From: Hyphomonadaceae bacterium
Lineage (GTDB): Bacteria; Pseudomonadota; Alphaproteobacteria; Caulobacterales; Maricaulaceae
DNA length: 64,000 nt
NCBI GenBank assembly: GCA_013001295.1
Contig: JABDMW010000022.1
Location: 94,640-158,639 of the forward strand
Reading direction: 5' to 3'
Shown: one piece after another, positions 1 through 7,870 of the stretch
Layout of the letters: the number at the start of each line of letters is the position of its first letter
Numbering within the stretch: position 1 is the stretch's first letter
Made by a program: the position numbers and the translations under genes
The notes under the pieces: model-generated
What the model was told of the DNA's origin: nothing
The model's database searches: none
The model's input: the letters and a program-made list of their open reading frames with translations, nothing else

Positions 1-50
1 AGATCAATTCTCAAGATCGGTCGGCTGGCATGGGTTTTAAGTGCTGACAT
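1..50 (-). CDS. alr: Alanine racemase, N-terminal fragment (runs off window start)
   Basis: Only the first 16 codons are present. Read on the minus strand from an ATG at 48-50 they give MSALKTHASRPILRID, which fits the N-terminus of alanine racemases, where an R-P-x-L-x-I-D-L stretch opens the PLP-binding barrel. An in-frame TAA lies a short way upstream and no other start codon falls between, so this ATG is the likely start. The gene sits 56 nt downstream of dnaB on the same strand, the dnaB-alr order common in Alphaproteobacteria. The enzyme would interconvert L- and D-alanine for peptidoglycan. The call rests on a very short stretch plus gene order. Confidence 0.55.
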   Translation of the reverse strand, partial: MSALKTHASRPILRID

Positions 51-106
51 ACTGGCTCGATCTAGGCGTGAATTGAGTTTGAATTATGTCGCGGGCAGGG
101 CATTTC

Positions 107-1609
107 CTAATGAACAGAATCCGCATACCTATCATCGAAAGCAAGATTGCCGAATTTCGTCAGCTCTGCTTCGAACGCCAATCTGACGGTGCCGATAGGG
201 CCGTGACGTTGTTTACCGACTATGACTTCGGCTTTCGCGTGCAAAGCATCCATTTCGGTCTGCCAAGCCAAATGTTCTTCCGTGCCTTCGCGCGGTTCCG
301 TCCGGGACAAATAATATTCTTCCCGGAACACGAACATGACGACGTCGGCGTCTTGCTCGATCGAGCCGGATTCACGCAAATCAGCCAATTGCGGCCGCTT
401 GTCGTCGCGCTGTTCCACTTGCCGGGACAACTGAGCCAGAGCCAGAACCGGCACGTCCAGTTCTTTCGCCAGAGCCTTAAGACCCATTGTGATCGCTGTA
501 ACCTCTTGCACCCGACCATCGGATGATTTGGACGCCGATCCGCCGGTCAGCAATTGCAGATAGTCAACTACGATCAAATCGAGACCGACCATGCGCTTGA
601 GGCGGCGTGCACGGGCTGACAAAGCCCCTATGGATAAGCCGCCCGTATCGTCAATAAACAGAGGAATTTTTTGAATGTCATCGGCTGCTGTTCTGACGTC
701 ATCATACTGAGTCGGTGTGATCTCACCGCGGCGGATTTTGTTCGACGGCACGCGAGAGTGCTCGGCCAAAAGCCGGGTCGCCAATTGCTCGGATGACATC
801 TCAAGCGAGAAGAAACCGACGCGTCCGCCATTGATTGTCCGCTCAATTCCGTTCTCGTCTTTTTCCGACTGGTAGGCTTTGGCGACATTAAACGCGATAT
901 TGGTCGCCAAGGAGGTTTTACCCATTGATGGGCGTCCCGCGAGGATAATTAAATCGGATCTGTGCAATCCGCCCAACTGGCGATCGAGATCTGTCAGCCC
1001 TGTGGACATGCCGGATAATCCGCCATCCCGCTCAAACGCCGCGGTCGCCATATCAATCGATTTTAAGAGCGCTTTGTCAAAACTTTCAAACCCGGTGCTG
1101 GTTTGGCCAATTTCGGCAAGGCTGAACAATTGCATCTCGGCGGCCGAGATTTGTTTTTGCGCGTCTTCCACGCTGTCCGGATCTTCGGCCAAGGCTTTGA
1201 TGTCGCCACCAAGCCGTATGAGCTCCCGCCGCAAGGCCAGATCAAAAATCAGTTTCGCGTATTCCGGCGCTGCGGCACCTGCCGGCGCGTTCTCCAGTAA
1301 CAGTGCCAAATACTCAACACCGCCAATATCAACTAAAGTTTCGTCTTGGGAAAACCGATTTTTAAGAACAATTGCGTCAGCCAGTTTTCCGTGCTCGATC
1401 AGGACAGAAATACTATCAAAAATTCGGGCATGGACAGGGTTGTAAAAATGGGATGCAGCCACAAGTCCGCTAACGCGGTGATAAATTTCGTTGTCATAGA
1501 GCAGGGCGCCCAGCAAGGCCTGTTCCGCCTCAAGCGAGTGCGGTGTTAAGTCGGCTTCGACCAAATCTACGCCGCTGTCTCCAATATCATTGTCTGCAAT
1601 ATATGCCAT
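107..1609 (-). CDS. dnaB: Replicative DNA helicase DnaB
   Basis: This is the hexameric 5'-3' helicase that unwinds DNA at the replication fork and recruits primase. The 500-residue protein has the N-terminal DnaB domain, opening with a PHSLEAEQALLGALL stretch near residue 23, a linker, and a RecA-type C-terminal ATPase. Walker A (GRPSMGKTS) lies at about residues 225-233 and a Walker B-like LDLIVVDYLQL further on. No intein is visible. An in-frame ATG ten codons earlier (1639) is possible, but its purine-rich tract abuts the start codon; the ATG at 1609 has a GGA at better spacing. The gene follows rplI and an unknown gene on the same strand and precedes alr. Two DnaA-box-like motifs lie upstream. 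Confidence 0.97.
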   Translation of the reverse strand: MAYIADNDIGDSGVDLVEADLTPHSLEAEQALLGALLYDNEIYHRVSGLVAASHFYNPVHARIFDSISVLIEHGKLADAIVLKNRFSQDETLVDIGGVEYLALLLENAPAGAAAPEYAKLIFDLALRRELIRLGGDIKALAEDPDSVEDAQKQISAAEMQLFSLAEIGQTSTGFESFDKALLKSIDMATAAFERDGGLSGMSTGLTDLDRQLGGLHRSDLIILAGRPSMGKTSLATNIAFNVAKAYQSEKDENGIERTINGGRVGFFSLEMSSEQLATRLLAEHSRVPSNKIRRGEITPTQYDDVRTAADDIQKIPLFIDDTGGLSIGALSARARRLKRMVGLDLIVVDYLQLLTGGSASKSSDGRVQEVTAITMGLKALAKELDVPVLALAQLSRQVEQRDDKRPQLADLRESGSIEQDADVVMFVFREEYYLSRTEPREGTEEHLAWQTEMDALHAKAEVIVGKQRHGPIGTVRLAFEAELTKFGNLAFDDRYADSVH

Positions 1610-1760
1610 GTATGTCCGTAGGCTGGTGTTCCCCGGCATTCCCCTGATCCCGAGTTTTTTCGACTATGCACTATGCGGCACAAAAAGTGAATTTCAAAAC
1701 ACATCGACTTATCGAGTTTCTTTGAGTTGGCGAGCCTATATATCGAAACAAAAATAGAAC

Positions 1761-1781
1761 TGTGGGTAAGTTTGGGGATAA
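1761..1781 (-). promoter_or_regulatory. Pair of DnaA-box-like 9-mers upstream of dnaB
   Basis: On the minus strand two sequences, TTATCCCCA (1773-1781) and TTACCCACA (1761-1769), lie in tandem 12 nt apart in the same orientation. Each differs by one base from the DnaA-box consensus TTATNCACA/TTATCCACA. They sit in the gap between the unknown gene and dnaB, about 120-170 nt upstream of the dnaB start. Binding is inferred only; single-mismatch boxes occur by chance, but a tandem pair in a short promoter gap is less likely to. Confidence 0.35.
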
Positions 1782-1784
1782 GAT

Positions 1785-2801
1785 CTACCCCTTCTTCCCG
1801 CTAACCAGTTTTTTCATAAACCCGAACGGGTTTATTTTTGACGTCGTCGGTTTGTTGTGGGCGAGAAGAAGTCTTCCTTCGGTCACATATGTGCCTGTTC
1901 GTTCCGGTGTCAGGTTCATTAAACCGAGCCGCTGTTCCAACGCTTCGAGACTTTTGATGATATCGGAAACGCGTTTCTCGCCCTTGAAAATATTCCGTTT
2001 GACGCGGTATACGGGCTTCTTCTTCACGAGCTTCATAACAAAAAGCGATTGATAAGCTTCGGCCAATGTCGGTACCGCGCTGTCAGTGTCCAGTTCCGGA
2101 TGGAGATCCCGCAACACGTCTTCGGTTTTAAGATCGTACAGAACCATATTGTAATATTTGGCGACGGCAATTTTGTGGGCATCGATTTTCGCTTGTTCAC
2201 GCGCAGCCGCATTTTCCGGGTCGATCTTTTTATCAAAAAAGAACGCGTCCGCATCTTTCGCAATCGGCGCATCAACGGCGGCTGTAAACCGGTAGTCCAA
2301 ATGCCCGATACAATTCATCCCGATATTGTAAATATCTTCTTCCGGTTTGCCGGTCGGCGGAATGCCTAGCACATCCAGGGTCAGGTCGATTTTGGCTCTG
2401 AGCAATTTCTCAAGCAGCCGATTACTTTTGCGTTCATAGGCGGCGCGTTGGCGTGCCGTTGACTTTTCCGCCGGTGGTTTGTCGGCAATTTCTTTCGAGG
2501 CCGCTAAAGCATTTTGATAGTTTTCCTTCAGCCTCGCGTTGTTCTTGGCTTTTTGGAGTGCGGTTTGCTCGGACGCGGCCAGCTGATCTTCTGATTTGAT
2601 CGCGGCATAGGCCAAAACATCGAGCATGCGATTGCGGGGCACAGGCTGTTTGCGAAACTCGCGAGCGATTGCGGCCAGGCTCTGCGGTCCGCTTAATTTG
2701 GGTCGTTGTTTCTTTGTCGGTTTGGGCGATGGTTTCTTTGCGCGTTTGGGCGCGACCTTTTTGGGGGCGGTTTTTGTCTTTATTTTCGCTTTAGAAGTCA
2801 T
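1785..2801 (-). CDS. Conserved-position protein of unknown function, basic N-terminus
   Basis: I do not recognise this 338-residue protein. The first 40 residues are very rich in Lys, Pro and Ala (repeats such as PKR, PKPTKK), as in nucleic-acid-binding or disordered tails. The rest looks like a soluble helical protein rich in Lys, Ala, Glu and Asp, with no signal peptide or membrane span; a short motif IGMNCIGHLDYRF lies mid-protein. The ATG at 2801 is preceded by AAGGG at about 6 nt, a good ribosome binding site. It sits between the rpsF-rpsR-rplI operon and dnaB on the same strand, separated from rplI by a terminator, so it probably has its own promoter. A role linked to ribosome or replication is only suggested by place. 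Confidence 0.8.
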   Translation of the reverse strand: MTSKAKIKTKTAPKKVAPKRAKKPSPKPTKKQRPKLSGPQSLAAIAREFRKQPVPRNRMLDVLAYAAIKSEDQLAASEQTALQKAKNNARLKENYQNALAASKEIADKPPAEKSTARQRAAYERKSNRLLEKLLRAKIDLTLDVLGIPPTGKPEEDIYNIGMNCIGHLDYRFTAAVDAPIAKDADAFFFDKKIDPENAAAREQAKIDAHKIAVAKYYNMVLYDLKTEDVLRDLHPELDTDSAVPTLAEAYQSLFVMKLVKKKPVYRVKRNIFKGEKRVSDIIKSLEALEQRLGLMNLTPERTGTYVTEGRLLLAHNKPTTSKINPFGFMKKLVSGKKG

Positions 2802-2871
2802 TATCGCCCTTGAAACTCAAACAGTGTGAATATCACGGGGAGCGCATGTTTTCAACACGTCCAGCAAGCCA

Positions 2872-2899
2872 CAAAAAAACCCGCCGATAAGGCGGGTTT
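2872..2899 (-). terminator. Rho-independent terminator after rplI
   Basis: On the minus strand a GC-rich hairpin (AAACCCGCC, five-base loop, GGCGGGTTT) is followed directly by a run of seven T. It lies just beyond the rplI stop codon and closes the rpsF-rpsR-rplI operon. Confidence 0.88.
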
Positions 2900-2921
2900 T
2901 ATTATTAGATTTGAAGTGAGA

Positions 2922-3578
2922 TTACTCTTCTTCGGTATCTGACTTGGCTTTTGTTTCGCCAGTTGTCTCATCCGATGCTTCATCAGAAGCGACCTCGAGG
3001 CCGTCGAGTTGATTTTCGTAATCGCCTTCGAACATTTCGCTTGCATCTGCACGTTCGGCATTTTGCTCTTCAGCAGTTGCACGGTCATCATCCATTTGGG
3101 TTTTGATGACGTCTTCACCAGCGAGCTGGCGAACGGCTTCCTCTTCGGTCCGTGCAACGTTGACAACAACATTGATGCTGACTTCAGGGTGAAGCTTGAC
3201 ACGCACATCATGCAAACCAAGATTTTTGATCGGCTGCTCAAGCGCAACCATTGACCGTTTCACTTCGCCGCCAACCAGTTCAGCTATATCGCGGGACGAG
3301 ACGGAACCGTATAGTATGCCGGTTTCGCCGGCTTGACGAATAACAGTGAAAGTTTTGCCGTCCAGCTCACCGCCGGAGACTTGAGCTTTGGCAGCTGTTT
3401 CAGCGTTGCGGGCTTCAATAAACTCACGCTCAGCTTCAAACCGGACGAGGTTTGCTTTGGTCGCGCGTAAAGCTTTTGATTGCGGCAAAAGGAAGTTACG
3501 GGCAAAACCGTCTTTGACGTTGACCACGTCGCCGATCGCGCCAAGCTTTTCAACTTTTTCCAGGAGTACAATTTTCAT
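2922..3578 (-). CDS. rplI: 50S ribosomal protein L9, with long acidic tail
   Basis: L9 binds 23S rRNA near the base of the L1 stalk and helps keep the reading frame. The first 150 residues show the family pattern: the MKIVLLEKVEKLGAIGDVV start, the G-F-A-R-N-F-L-L-P core motif, and a C-terminal domain with SVSSRDIAE. At 218 residues it is longer than the roughly 150 of E. coli L9; the extra 60 or so residues form an acidic, low-complexity tail rich in Glu, Asp, Thr and Ser ending in DTEEE. Such tails are known in alphaproteobacterial L9. It is the last gene of rpsF-rpsR-rplI, 9 nt after rpsR, and is followed by a strong terminator. Confidence 0.97.
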   Translation of the reverse strand: MKIVLLEKVEKLGAIGDVVNVKDGFARNFLLPQSKALRATKANLVRFEAEREFIEARNAETAAKAQVSGGELDGKTFTVIRQAGETGILYGSVSSRDIAELVGGEVKRSMVALEQPIKNLGLHDVRVKLHPEVSINVVVNVARTEEEAVRQLAGEDVIKTQMDDDRATAEEQNAERADASEMFEGDYENQLDGLEVASDEASDETTGETKAKSDTEEE

Positions 3579-3587
3579 GATTGTCTC

Positions 3588-3851
3588 CTATTTTGCCGCA
3601 TACGGAAGAAGAGCCAGAAAACGAGCGCGTTTGATCGCCCGGGCCAGTTCCCGTTGCTTTTTAAGAGTTACAGATGAAATGCGCGACGGTACGATTTTGC
3701 CTTTTTCAGACATGTAACGTTGCAACATTTTTGGATCTTTGTAATCGATCGTCAGGCCATTGTCGCCAGAGAATGGGCAAACTTTACGACGACGCGAGAA
3801 TTGCGTGCGTGTTGGCAGGTTTTCGATTTTGATTTCGTTTTTACGGGCCAT
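3588..3851 (-). CDS. rpsR: 30S ribosomal protein S18
   Basis: S18 is an 87-residue small-subunit protein that pairs with S6 on the platform of the 30S particle. The family core is plain: [10 protein letters not shown] near residue 20, IDYKDPKML, and the basic helix with [20 protein letters not shown]. Length is normal and the CPF cysteine is kept. It lies 2 nt downstream of rpsF and 9 nt upstream of rplI, so the three are surely co-transcribed. Confidence 0.97.
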   Translation of the reverse strand: MARKNEIKIENLPTRTQFSRRRKVCPFSGDNGLTIDYKDPKMLQRYMSEKGKIVPSRISSVTLKKQRELARAIKRARFLALLPYAAK

Positions 3852-3853
3852 TT

Positions 3854-4213
3854 CTATCTCCGATCAGATTCGTCACGACGACGACGCTCTTCGCGTTTTG
3901 CCATGATAGGTGAGGGACCTTCAGGGAATTCTTCAACCCTGATGCTCATATAACGCAAAATGTCTTCATTAATGCGATGCTGACGCTCGATCTCGTGGAT
4001 CGCAGCTGCAGGCGCCTCGATCTGAAGCATTGAATAATGAGCTTTACGGTTTTTCTTGATACGGTAAGCGAGGTTTTTAAGGCCCCAATACTCTGTGCCG
4101 ACAACCTTGCCGCCGAGAGGTTTAAGTTTTTCACCGAGGTGTTTGACCATTTCTTCAACTTGAGTCGAAGAAATGTCAGGACGTGAAATAATCACGTGTT
4201 CGTAGTTTGACAT
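3854..4213 (-). CDS. rpsF: 30S ribosomal protein S6
   Basis: S6 is the platform protein that binds S18 and 16S rRNA. From the ATG at 4213 the product is 119 residues, beginning [16 protein letters not shown] and carrying the family motifs [12 protein letters not shown] and [10 protein letters not shown], with a basic Arg-rich end. A longer reading frame continues upstream to 4345 but is discarded: the 4213 ATG has a good AAGGA ribosome binding site and matches the family N-terminus. First gene of the rpsF-rpsR-rplI operon, divergent from fabD across a 217-nt gap that should hold both promoters. Confidence 0.96.
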   Translation of the reverse strand: MSNYEHVIISRPDISSTQVEEMVKHLGEKLKPLGGKVVGTEYWGLKNLAYRIKKNRKAHYSMLQIEAPAAAIHEIERQHRINEDILRYMSIRVEEFPEGPSPIMAKREERRRRDESDRR

Positions 4214-4430
4214 CAATTTGTCCTTCATTTGAATTGCGGCGGGTTGACCTCGAAGGTGGAGGAAAATCCGATGGCTCTTTTTATTGCTTCCGAACCCCAT
4301 GTCCGGCGTCAATAATAAGACCGCAATCGCTAAGCGGCGCAACATACACAGGGCATATCGAAACGCAAGGCTTGATTTCGCATATTGTCAGTGGCATGTG
4401 CACCCCTTAATACAGAATAAAAGGGCTTTT
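4214..4430. promoter_or_regulatory. Divergent promoter region between rpsF and fabD
   Basis: These 217 nt separate the start of the ribosomal protein operon on the minus strand from the start of fabD on the plus strand. Both must be transcribed from here or through it. I see no clear -35/-10 pair or hairpin that I would commit to. S6/S18 operons can be autoregulated by a leader RNA, but no such fold is evident by eye. Confidence 0.4.
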
Positions 4431-5372
4431 ATGACACTTGCTTTCACATTTCCCGGACAAGGCAGCCAAAGCGTTGGAATGGGCAAAGATCTATACGACG
4501 CATTCCCAACGGCAAAAGCCGTCTTTGAAGAGGTTGACGACGCTTTGTCGCAAAAGCTTTCTGGACTGATGTTTGAAGGTCCGATGGAAGAATTGACGCT
4601 CACTGCAAATACTCAACCCGCCCTCATGGCCTGCTCAATCGCTGCGATGCGGGTACTGGATAAGGAATTCGGTGTTGCCGTCGATGCGGCCAAATATGTA
4701 GCCGGGCATTCATTAGGTGAATATTCAGCCCTGTGTGCGGCCGGCAGTCTGGACTTAAGACAAACGGCGCTGCTGTTGCGTTTGCGCGGAAATGCCATGC
4801 AATCGGCGGTCCCCGTTGGGGTGGGCGCCATGGCCGCTCTTTTGGGCGCGAGTATGCAGGACGCGGAAACGGCTGTAGAAGCAGGTGCCGCCGTCGGTAT
4901 GTGCCAAATCGCCAATGATAATGCCACAGGGCAGGTCGTTTTATCCGGGGAAACCCCAGCTGTTGAAGCTGCCGCCGCTGCCGCTCGCGAGCTCGGTGTT
5001 CGAAAAGCGGTCATTTTACCTGTTTCCGCACCATTTCACTGTAATCTGATGCAACCCGCGGCGGATGCCATGGCGGAAGCTTTAGCGGATGTGGAACTTT
5101 CAGCGCCTGCTGTGCCTGTCGTCAATAACGTCACGGCAAGCCCGATCAGCGATCCTGAACAGTTAAAAGCGGATTTGATCTCGCAAGTGACCGGCCGGGT
5201 CCGGTGGCGGGAAAGTATCGAGTGGATGGCCGGGGACGGAATTGATACGTTCGCAGAGCCCGGGACGGGCAAAGTTTTAACCGTCATGTTGCGCCGGATT
5301 GTCAAAGGCGTTGATGGAAAAGCCTTGAATTCACCAGAAAGTCTAGAAGAATTCGCGAAAAGCAGAGAGTAG
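4431..5372 (+). CDS. fabD: Malonyl-CoA:ACP transacylase
   Basis: FabD moves the malonyl group from CoA to acyl carrier protein, feeding type II fatty acid synthesis. The 313-residue product starts MTLAFTFPGQGSQSVGMGKD, carries the catalytic serine in GHSLGEYSAL (Ser94), and the partner histidine in SAPFHCNLM (His203). The reading frame is open upstream to 4284, but the family N-terminus begins at the 4431 ATG, which has AAAAGGG just upstream. First gene of fabD-fabG-acpP-fabF; fabG follows after 7 nt. Confidence 0.97.
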   Translation: MTLAFTFPGQGSQSVGMGKDLYDAFPTAKAVFEEVDDALSQKLSGLMFEGPMEELTLTANTQPALMACSIAAMRVLDKEFGVAVDAAKYVAGHSLGEYSALCAAGSLDLRQTALLLRLRGNAMQSAVPVGVGAMAALLGASMQDAETAVEAGAAVGMCQIANDNATGQVVLSGETPAVEAAAAAARELGVRKAVILPVSAPFHCNLMQPAADAMAEALADVELSAPAVPVVNNVTASPISDPEQLKADLISQVTGRVRWRESIEWMAGDGIDTFAEPGTGKVLTVMLRRIVKGVDGKALNSPESLEEFAKSRE

Positions 5373-5379
5373 GGTCGAT

Positions 5380-6120
5380 ATGTTTGATTTATCAGGAAAA
5401 CGCGCGCTGATTACGGGCGCAACAGGTGGTTTGGGCAGTGAAATTGCGCGCGTCTTGCATAGCCAAGGCGCAACAGTCGCGCTTTCGGGTACACGCGCTG
5501 AGAAACTGGACGAATTGGCGAAAGAACTGGGCGGGAATGCCTATGCGGCTCCGTGTAATCTTTCAGATAGCGATGCAGTGGATGCTTTACCAGGTCAAGC
5601 AGCGGAGTTGATGGGCGGAAACGTCGATATTTTGATCTCAAATGCCGGATTAACGCGCGATGGTCTCCTGATGCGCATGAAGCAGGATGATTGGGATTTG
5701 GTCCTGAAAGTCAATTTGGAAGCGTATTTTAGGCTCACGAAAGCCTGTTTGCGCCCGATGATGAAGGCAAGATCGGGCCGAATCATCGGCATCACGTCGG
5801 TCGTTGGTGTAACCGGAAACCCCGGTCAGGCCAATTACGCCGCCTCAAAAGCAGGCATGATCGGATTTACAAAATCTCTGGCTCAGGAAGTCGCAAGCCG
5901 CGGGATTACAGCAAATTGTATCGCCCCTGGTTTCATCGCTTCCCCGATGACTGATGCGTTAAATGACGCCCAAAAAGAGGCGATATTGACGAAAATACCT
6001 GCTGGAAACCTAGGAAACAGTGGGGATATTGCTAATGCGGTGCTTTATCTGGCCAGTGACGAGGCTAATTATGTCACCGGACAGACATTGCATGTCAATG
6101 GTGGCATGGCGATGATCTAG
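5380..6120 (+). CDS. fabG: 3-oxoacyl-[ACP] reductase
   Basis: FabG reduces beta-ketoacyl-ACP with NADPH in each elongation cycle. The 246-residue short-chain dehydrogenase has the Rossmann glycine motif TGATGGLG (residues 13-20), the ISNAGLTRDGL segment, and the catalytic Ser140-Tyr153-Lys157 set (TSVVG, YAASK). The end, TGQTLHVNGGMAMI, is the typical FabG C-terminus. Length is normal. It follows fabD by 7 nt and is 202 nt upstream of acpP. Confidence 0.97.
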   Translation: MFDLSGKRALITGATGGLGSEIARVLHSQGATVALSGTRAEKLDELAKELGGNAYAAPCNLSDSDAVDALPGQAAELMGGNVDILISNAGLTRDGLLMRMKQDDWDLVLKVNLEAYFRLTKACLRPMMKARSGRIIGITSVVGVTGNPGQANYAASKAGMIGFTKSLAQEVASRGITANCIAPGFIASPMTDALNDAQKEAILTKIPAGNLGNSGDIANAVLYLASDEANYVTGQTLHVNGGMAMI

Positions 6121-6322
6121 TTTTTTGCCCTAAATAGGCCATTTTACATCATTTTACGGCTGTATTTGTGTGGAAAAAGTTTCATCTTAGTGCTAGTCAC
6201 AGTGCACTTGGTGTGTTACCCCACCGCCCGAAAGTCAGGTAGGCCCTTGTAATCATGAGGTGCGCTCCTAACATTCGGAATGATAAAACCGCCAAATTCT
6301 GGCAAACTTTAAGGAATATCAT
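6121..6322 (+). promoter_or_regulatory. Leader region upstream of acpP
   Basis: This 202-nt gap in an otherwise tight cluster probably holds a separate strong promoter and leader for acpP, since ACP is needed in far higher amounts than the enzymes around it. A short inverted repeat (AGTGC...GCACT, about 6190-6211) is visible. The acpP ribosome binding site is AAGGA, 8 nt before the ATG. No consensus -35/-10 pair stands out. Confidence 0.4.
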
Positions 6323-6559
6323 ATGTCAGACGTATTAAGTCGCGTTAAAAAAATGGTTGTTGAGCACCTCGACGTTGAAGAGGACAAAGTAACCGAAAAA
6401 GCAAATTTCATCGATGATCTGGGTGCGGACAGCCTCGATAACGTTGAACTCGTTATGGCTTTTGAAGAAGAATTCGACATTGAAATTCCAGATGATGCCG
6501 CAGAAACAATTCAAACTGTAGGTGACGCTGTAAAATTCATCACTGAAGCTACGGCTTAA
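6323..6559 (+). CDS. acpP: Acyl carrier protein
   Basis: ACP carries growing acyl chains as thioesters on a 4'-phosphopantetheine arm. The 78-residue acidic protein has the modification site in the motif [10 protein letters not shown], with the serine at residue 37, and the usual four-helix layout. Length is normal. It is placed between fabG and fabF; fabF starts 9 nt after its stop codon, suggesting translational coupling. Confidence 0.98.
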   Translation: MSDVLSRVKKMVVEHLDVEEDKVTEKANFIDDLGADSLDNVELVMAFEEEFDIEIPDDAAETIQTVGDAVKFITEATA

Positions 6560-6568
6560 CACCGCCCC

Positions 6569-7861
6569 GTGCGGCGCGTTGTTGTCACAGGATTAGGCCT
6601 CGTTACGCCTTTGGGTAGCGGGGTCTCTACCGTTTGGGACAACCTCATCGCGGGAAAATCCGGCGCTAGCCGGATTGATCATTTTGAAACGGATGATCTT
6701 GGTTGCCAGGTCGCTGCACTTGTTCCGAAAATGAACGGTGAGGGCGGCGGCGGACCAGATGTACCAGGCACTTTCCAACCAGATGAAGTCATGAGCCCGC
6801 GCGAGCAAAAGCGTGTGGATCAATTCATTACGTTTGGAATTTGTGCCGCAGAAGAAGCCATCAAAGACTCAGGTTGGGTGATTGATCCAGAAGATCATGA
6901 GACCCAGGCGCGTACAGGCGTCATATTTGGGTCTGGCATTGGCGGACTGCAAACGATTTACGACAACTCCCTTGTCTTGAAGGAAAAAGGTCCGCGGCGG
7001 ATCGGCCCATTTGTCCTGCCAGGGATGTTGATCAACTTGACATCCGGCCACATATCAATTCGGCACGGATTTAAAGGCCCAAATCACAGTGTTGTCACAG
7101 CCTGCGCAACCGGCGCCCATGCCATTGGTGACGCGGCGCGCCTTATCCAACGGGGTGATGCGGACGTGATGATCGCCGGTGGATCTGAGTCCAGTATTTG
7201 CCGGTTAGGCATTGCCAGCTTTGTTGCATGCCGCGCGATGACGACAGGGTTTAACGACAGACCGGAAGCGGCCTCGCGACCATATGACAAGGACCGGGAC
7301 GGGTTCTTAATGGGCGAGGGCGCAGGCGGTGTTGTCTTGGAAGAATACGAGCATGCAAAAGCGCGCGGCGCCAAAATTTACGGCGAGTTCAAAGGCTATG
7401 GCCTTTCTGGAGATGCACACCATATTACCAGCCCCGCACCTGACGGCAACGGCGGATATCGGGCCATGGAAATGGCGTTTAAAGATGCCGGCATGGCCCC
7501 GACCGAGGTCGACTATGTCAATGCGCACGGCACGTCGACGCCTATGGGGGATGAGATCGAAGTCAAGGCCGTTGAAAACCTGTTTGGGGGTCACGCCGTA
7601 AACCTGTCCATGTCGTCCACAAAGTCTGCGACCGGACATTTGCTCGGCGCTGCGGGTGCGATTGAAGCCGTGTTTTCAATACTGTCGCTTCGTCATCAGG
7701 TGGCGCCCCCGACACTGAATTTGGAAAATCCTTCATTTGATACACCAATCGACCTTATCCCGTTGAAATCAAAGGAAATACCAATTCGCGCGGCACTGTC
7801 CAATTCTTTTGGGTTTGGCGGAACCAACGCATCTTTGTTGTTCGCAGCACCGCCCGAATAA
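6569..7861 (+). CDS. fabF: 3-oxoacyl-[ACP] synthase II
   Basis: FabF condenses malonyl-ACP with an acyl-ACP, including the unsaturated intermediate. The 430-residue thiolase-fold enzyme shows the full active site: Cys179 in TACATGAHAIG, His320 in VNAHGTSTPMGD, Lys352 and His357 in KSATGHLLGAAG, and the glycine-rich end FGFGGTNASLLF. The start is a GTG at 6569, nine nucleotides after the acpP stop, giving MRRVVVTGLGLVTPLG. No Shine-Dalgarno sequence is visible in that gap, so translation probably depends on ribosomes finishing acpP. mltG follows after 9 nt. Confidence 0.97.
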   Translation: MRRVVVTGLGLVTPLGSGVSTVWDNLIAGKSGASRIDHFETDDLGCQVAALVPKMNGEGGGGPDVPGTFQPDEVMSPREQKRVDQFITFGICAAEEAIKDSGWVIDPEDHETQARTGVIFGSGIGGLQTIYDNSLVLKEKGPRRIGPFVLPGMLINLTSGHISIRHGFKGPNHSVVTACATGAHAIGDAARLIQRGDADVMIAGGSESSICRLGIASFVACRAMTTGFNDRPEAASRPYDKDRDGFLMGEGAGGVVLEEYEHAKARGAKIYGEFKGYGLSGDAHHITSPAPDGNGGYRAMEMAFKDAGMAPTEVDYVNAHGTSTPMGDEIEVKAVENLFGGHAVNLSMSSTKSATGHLLGAAGAIEAVFSILSLRHQVAPPTLNLENPSFDTPIDLIPLKSKEIPIRAALSNSFGFGGTNASLLFAAPPE

Positions 7862-7870
7862 GGCCGGTTT

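Noticed and set aside
4284..4430. N-terminal extension of FabD
   Set aside because: Frame is open, but FabD begins at 4431 by family comparison and the extension lies in the divergent promoter gap.
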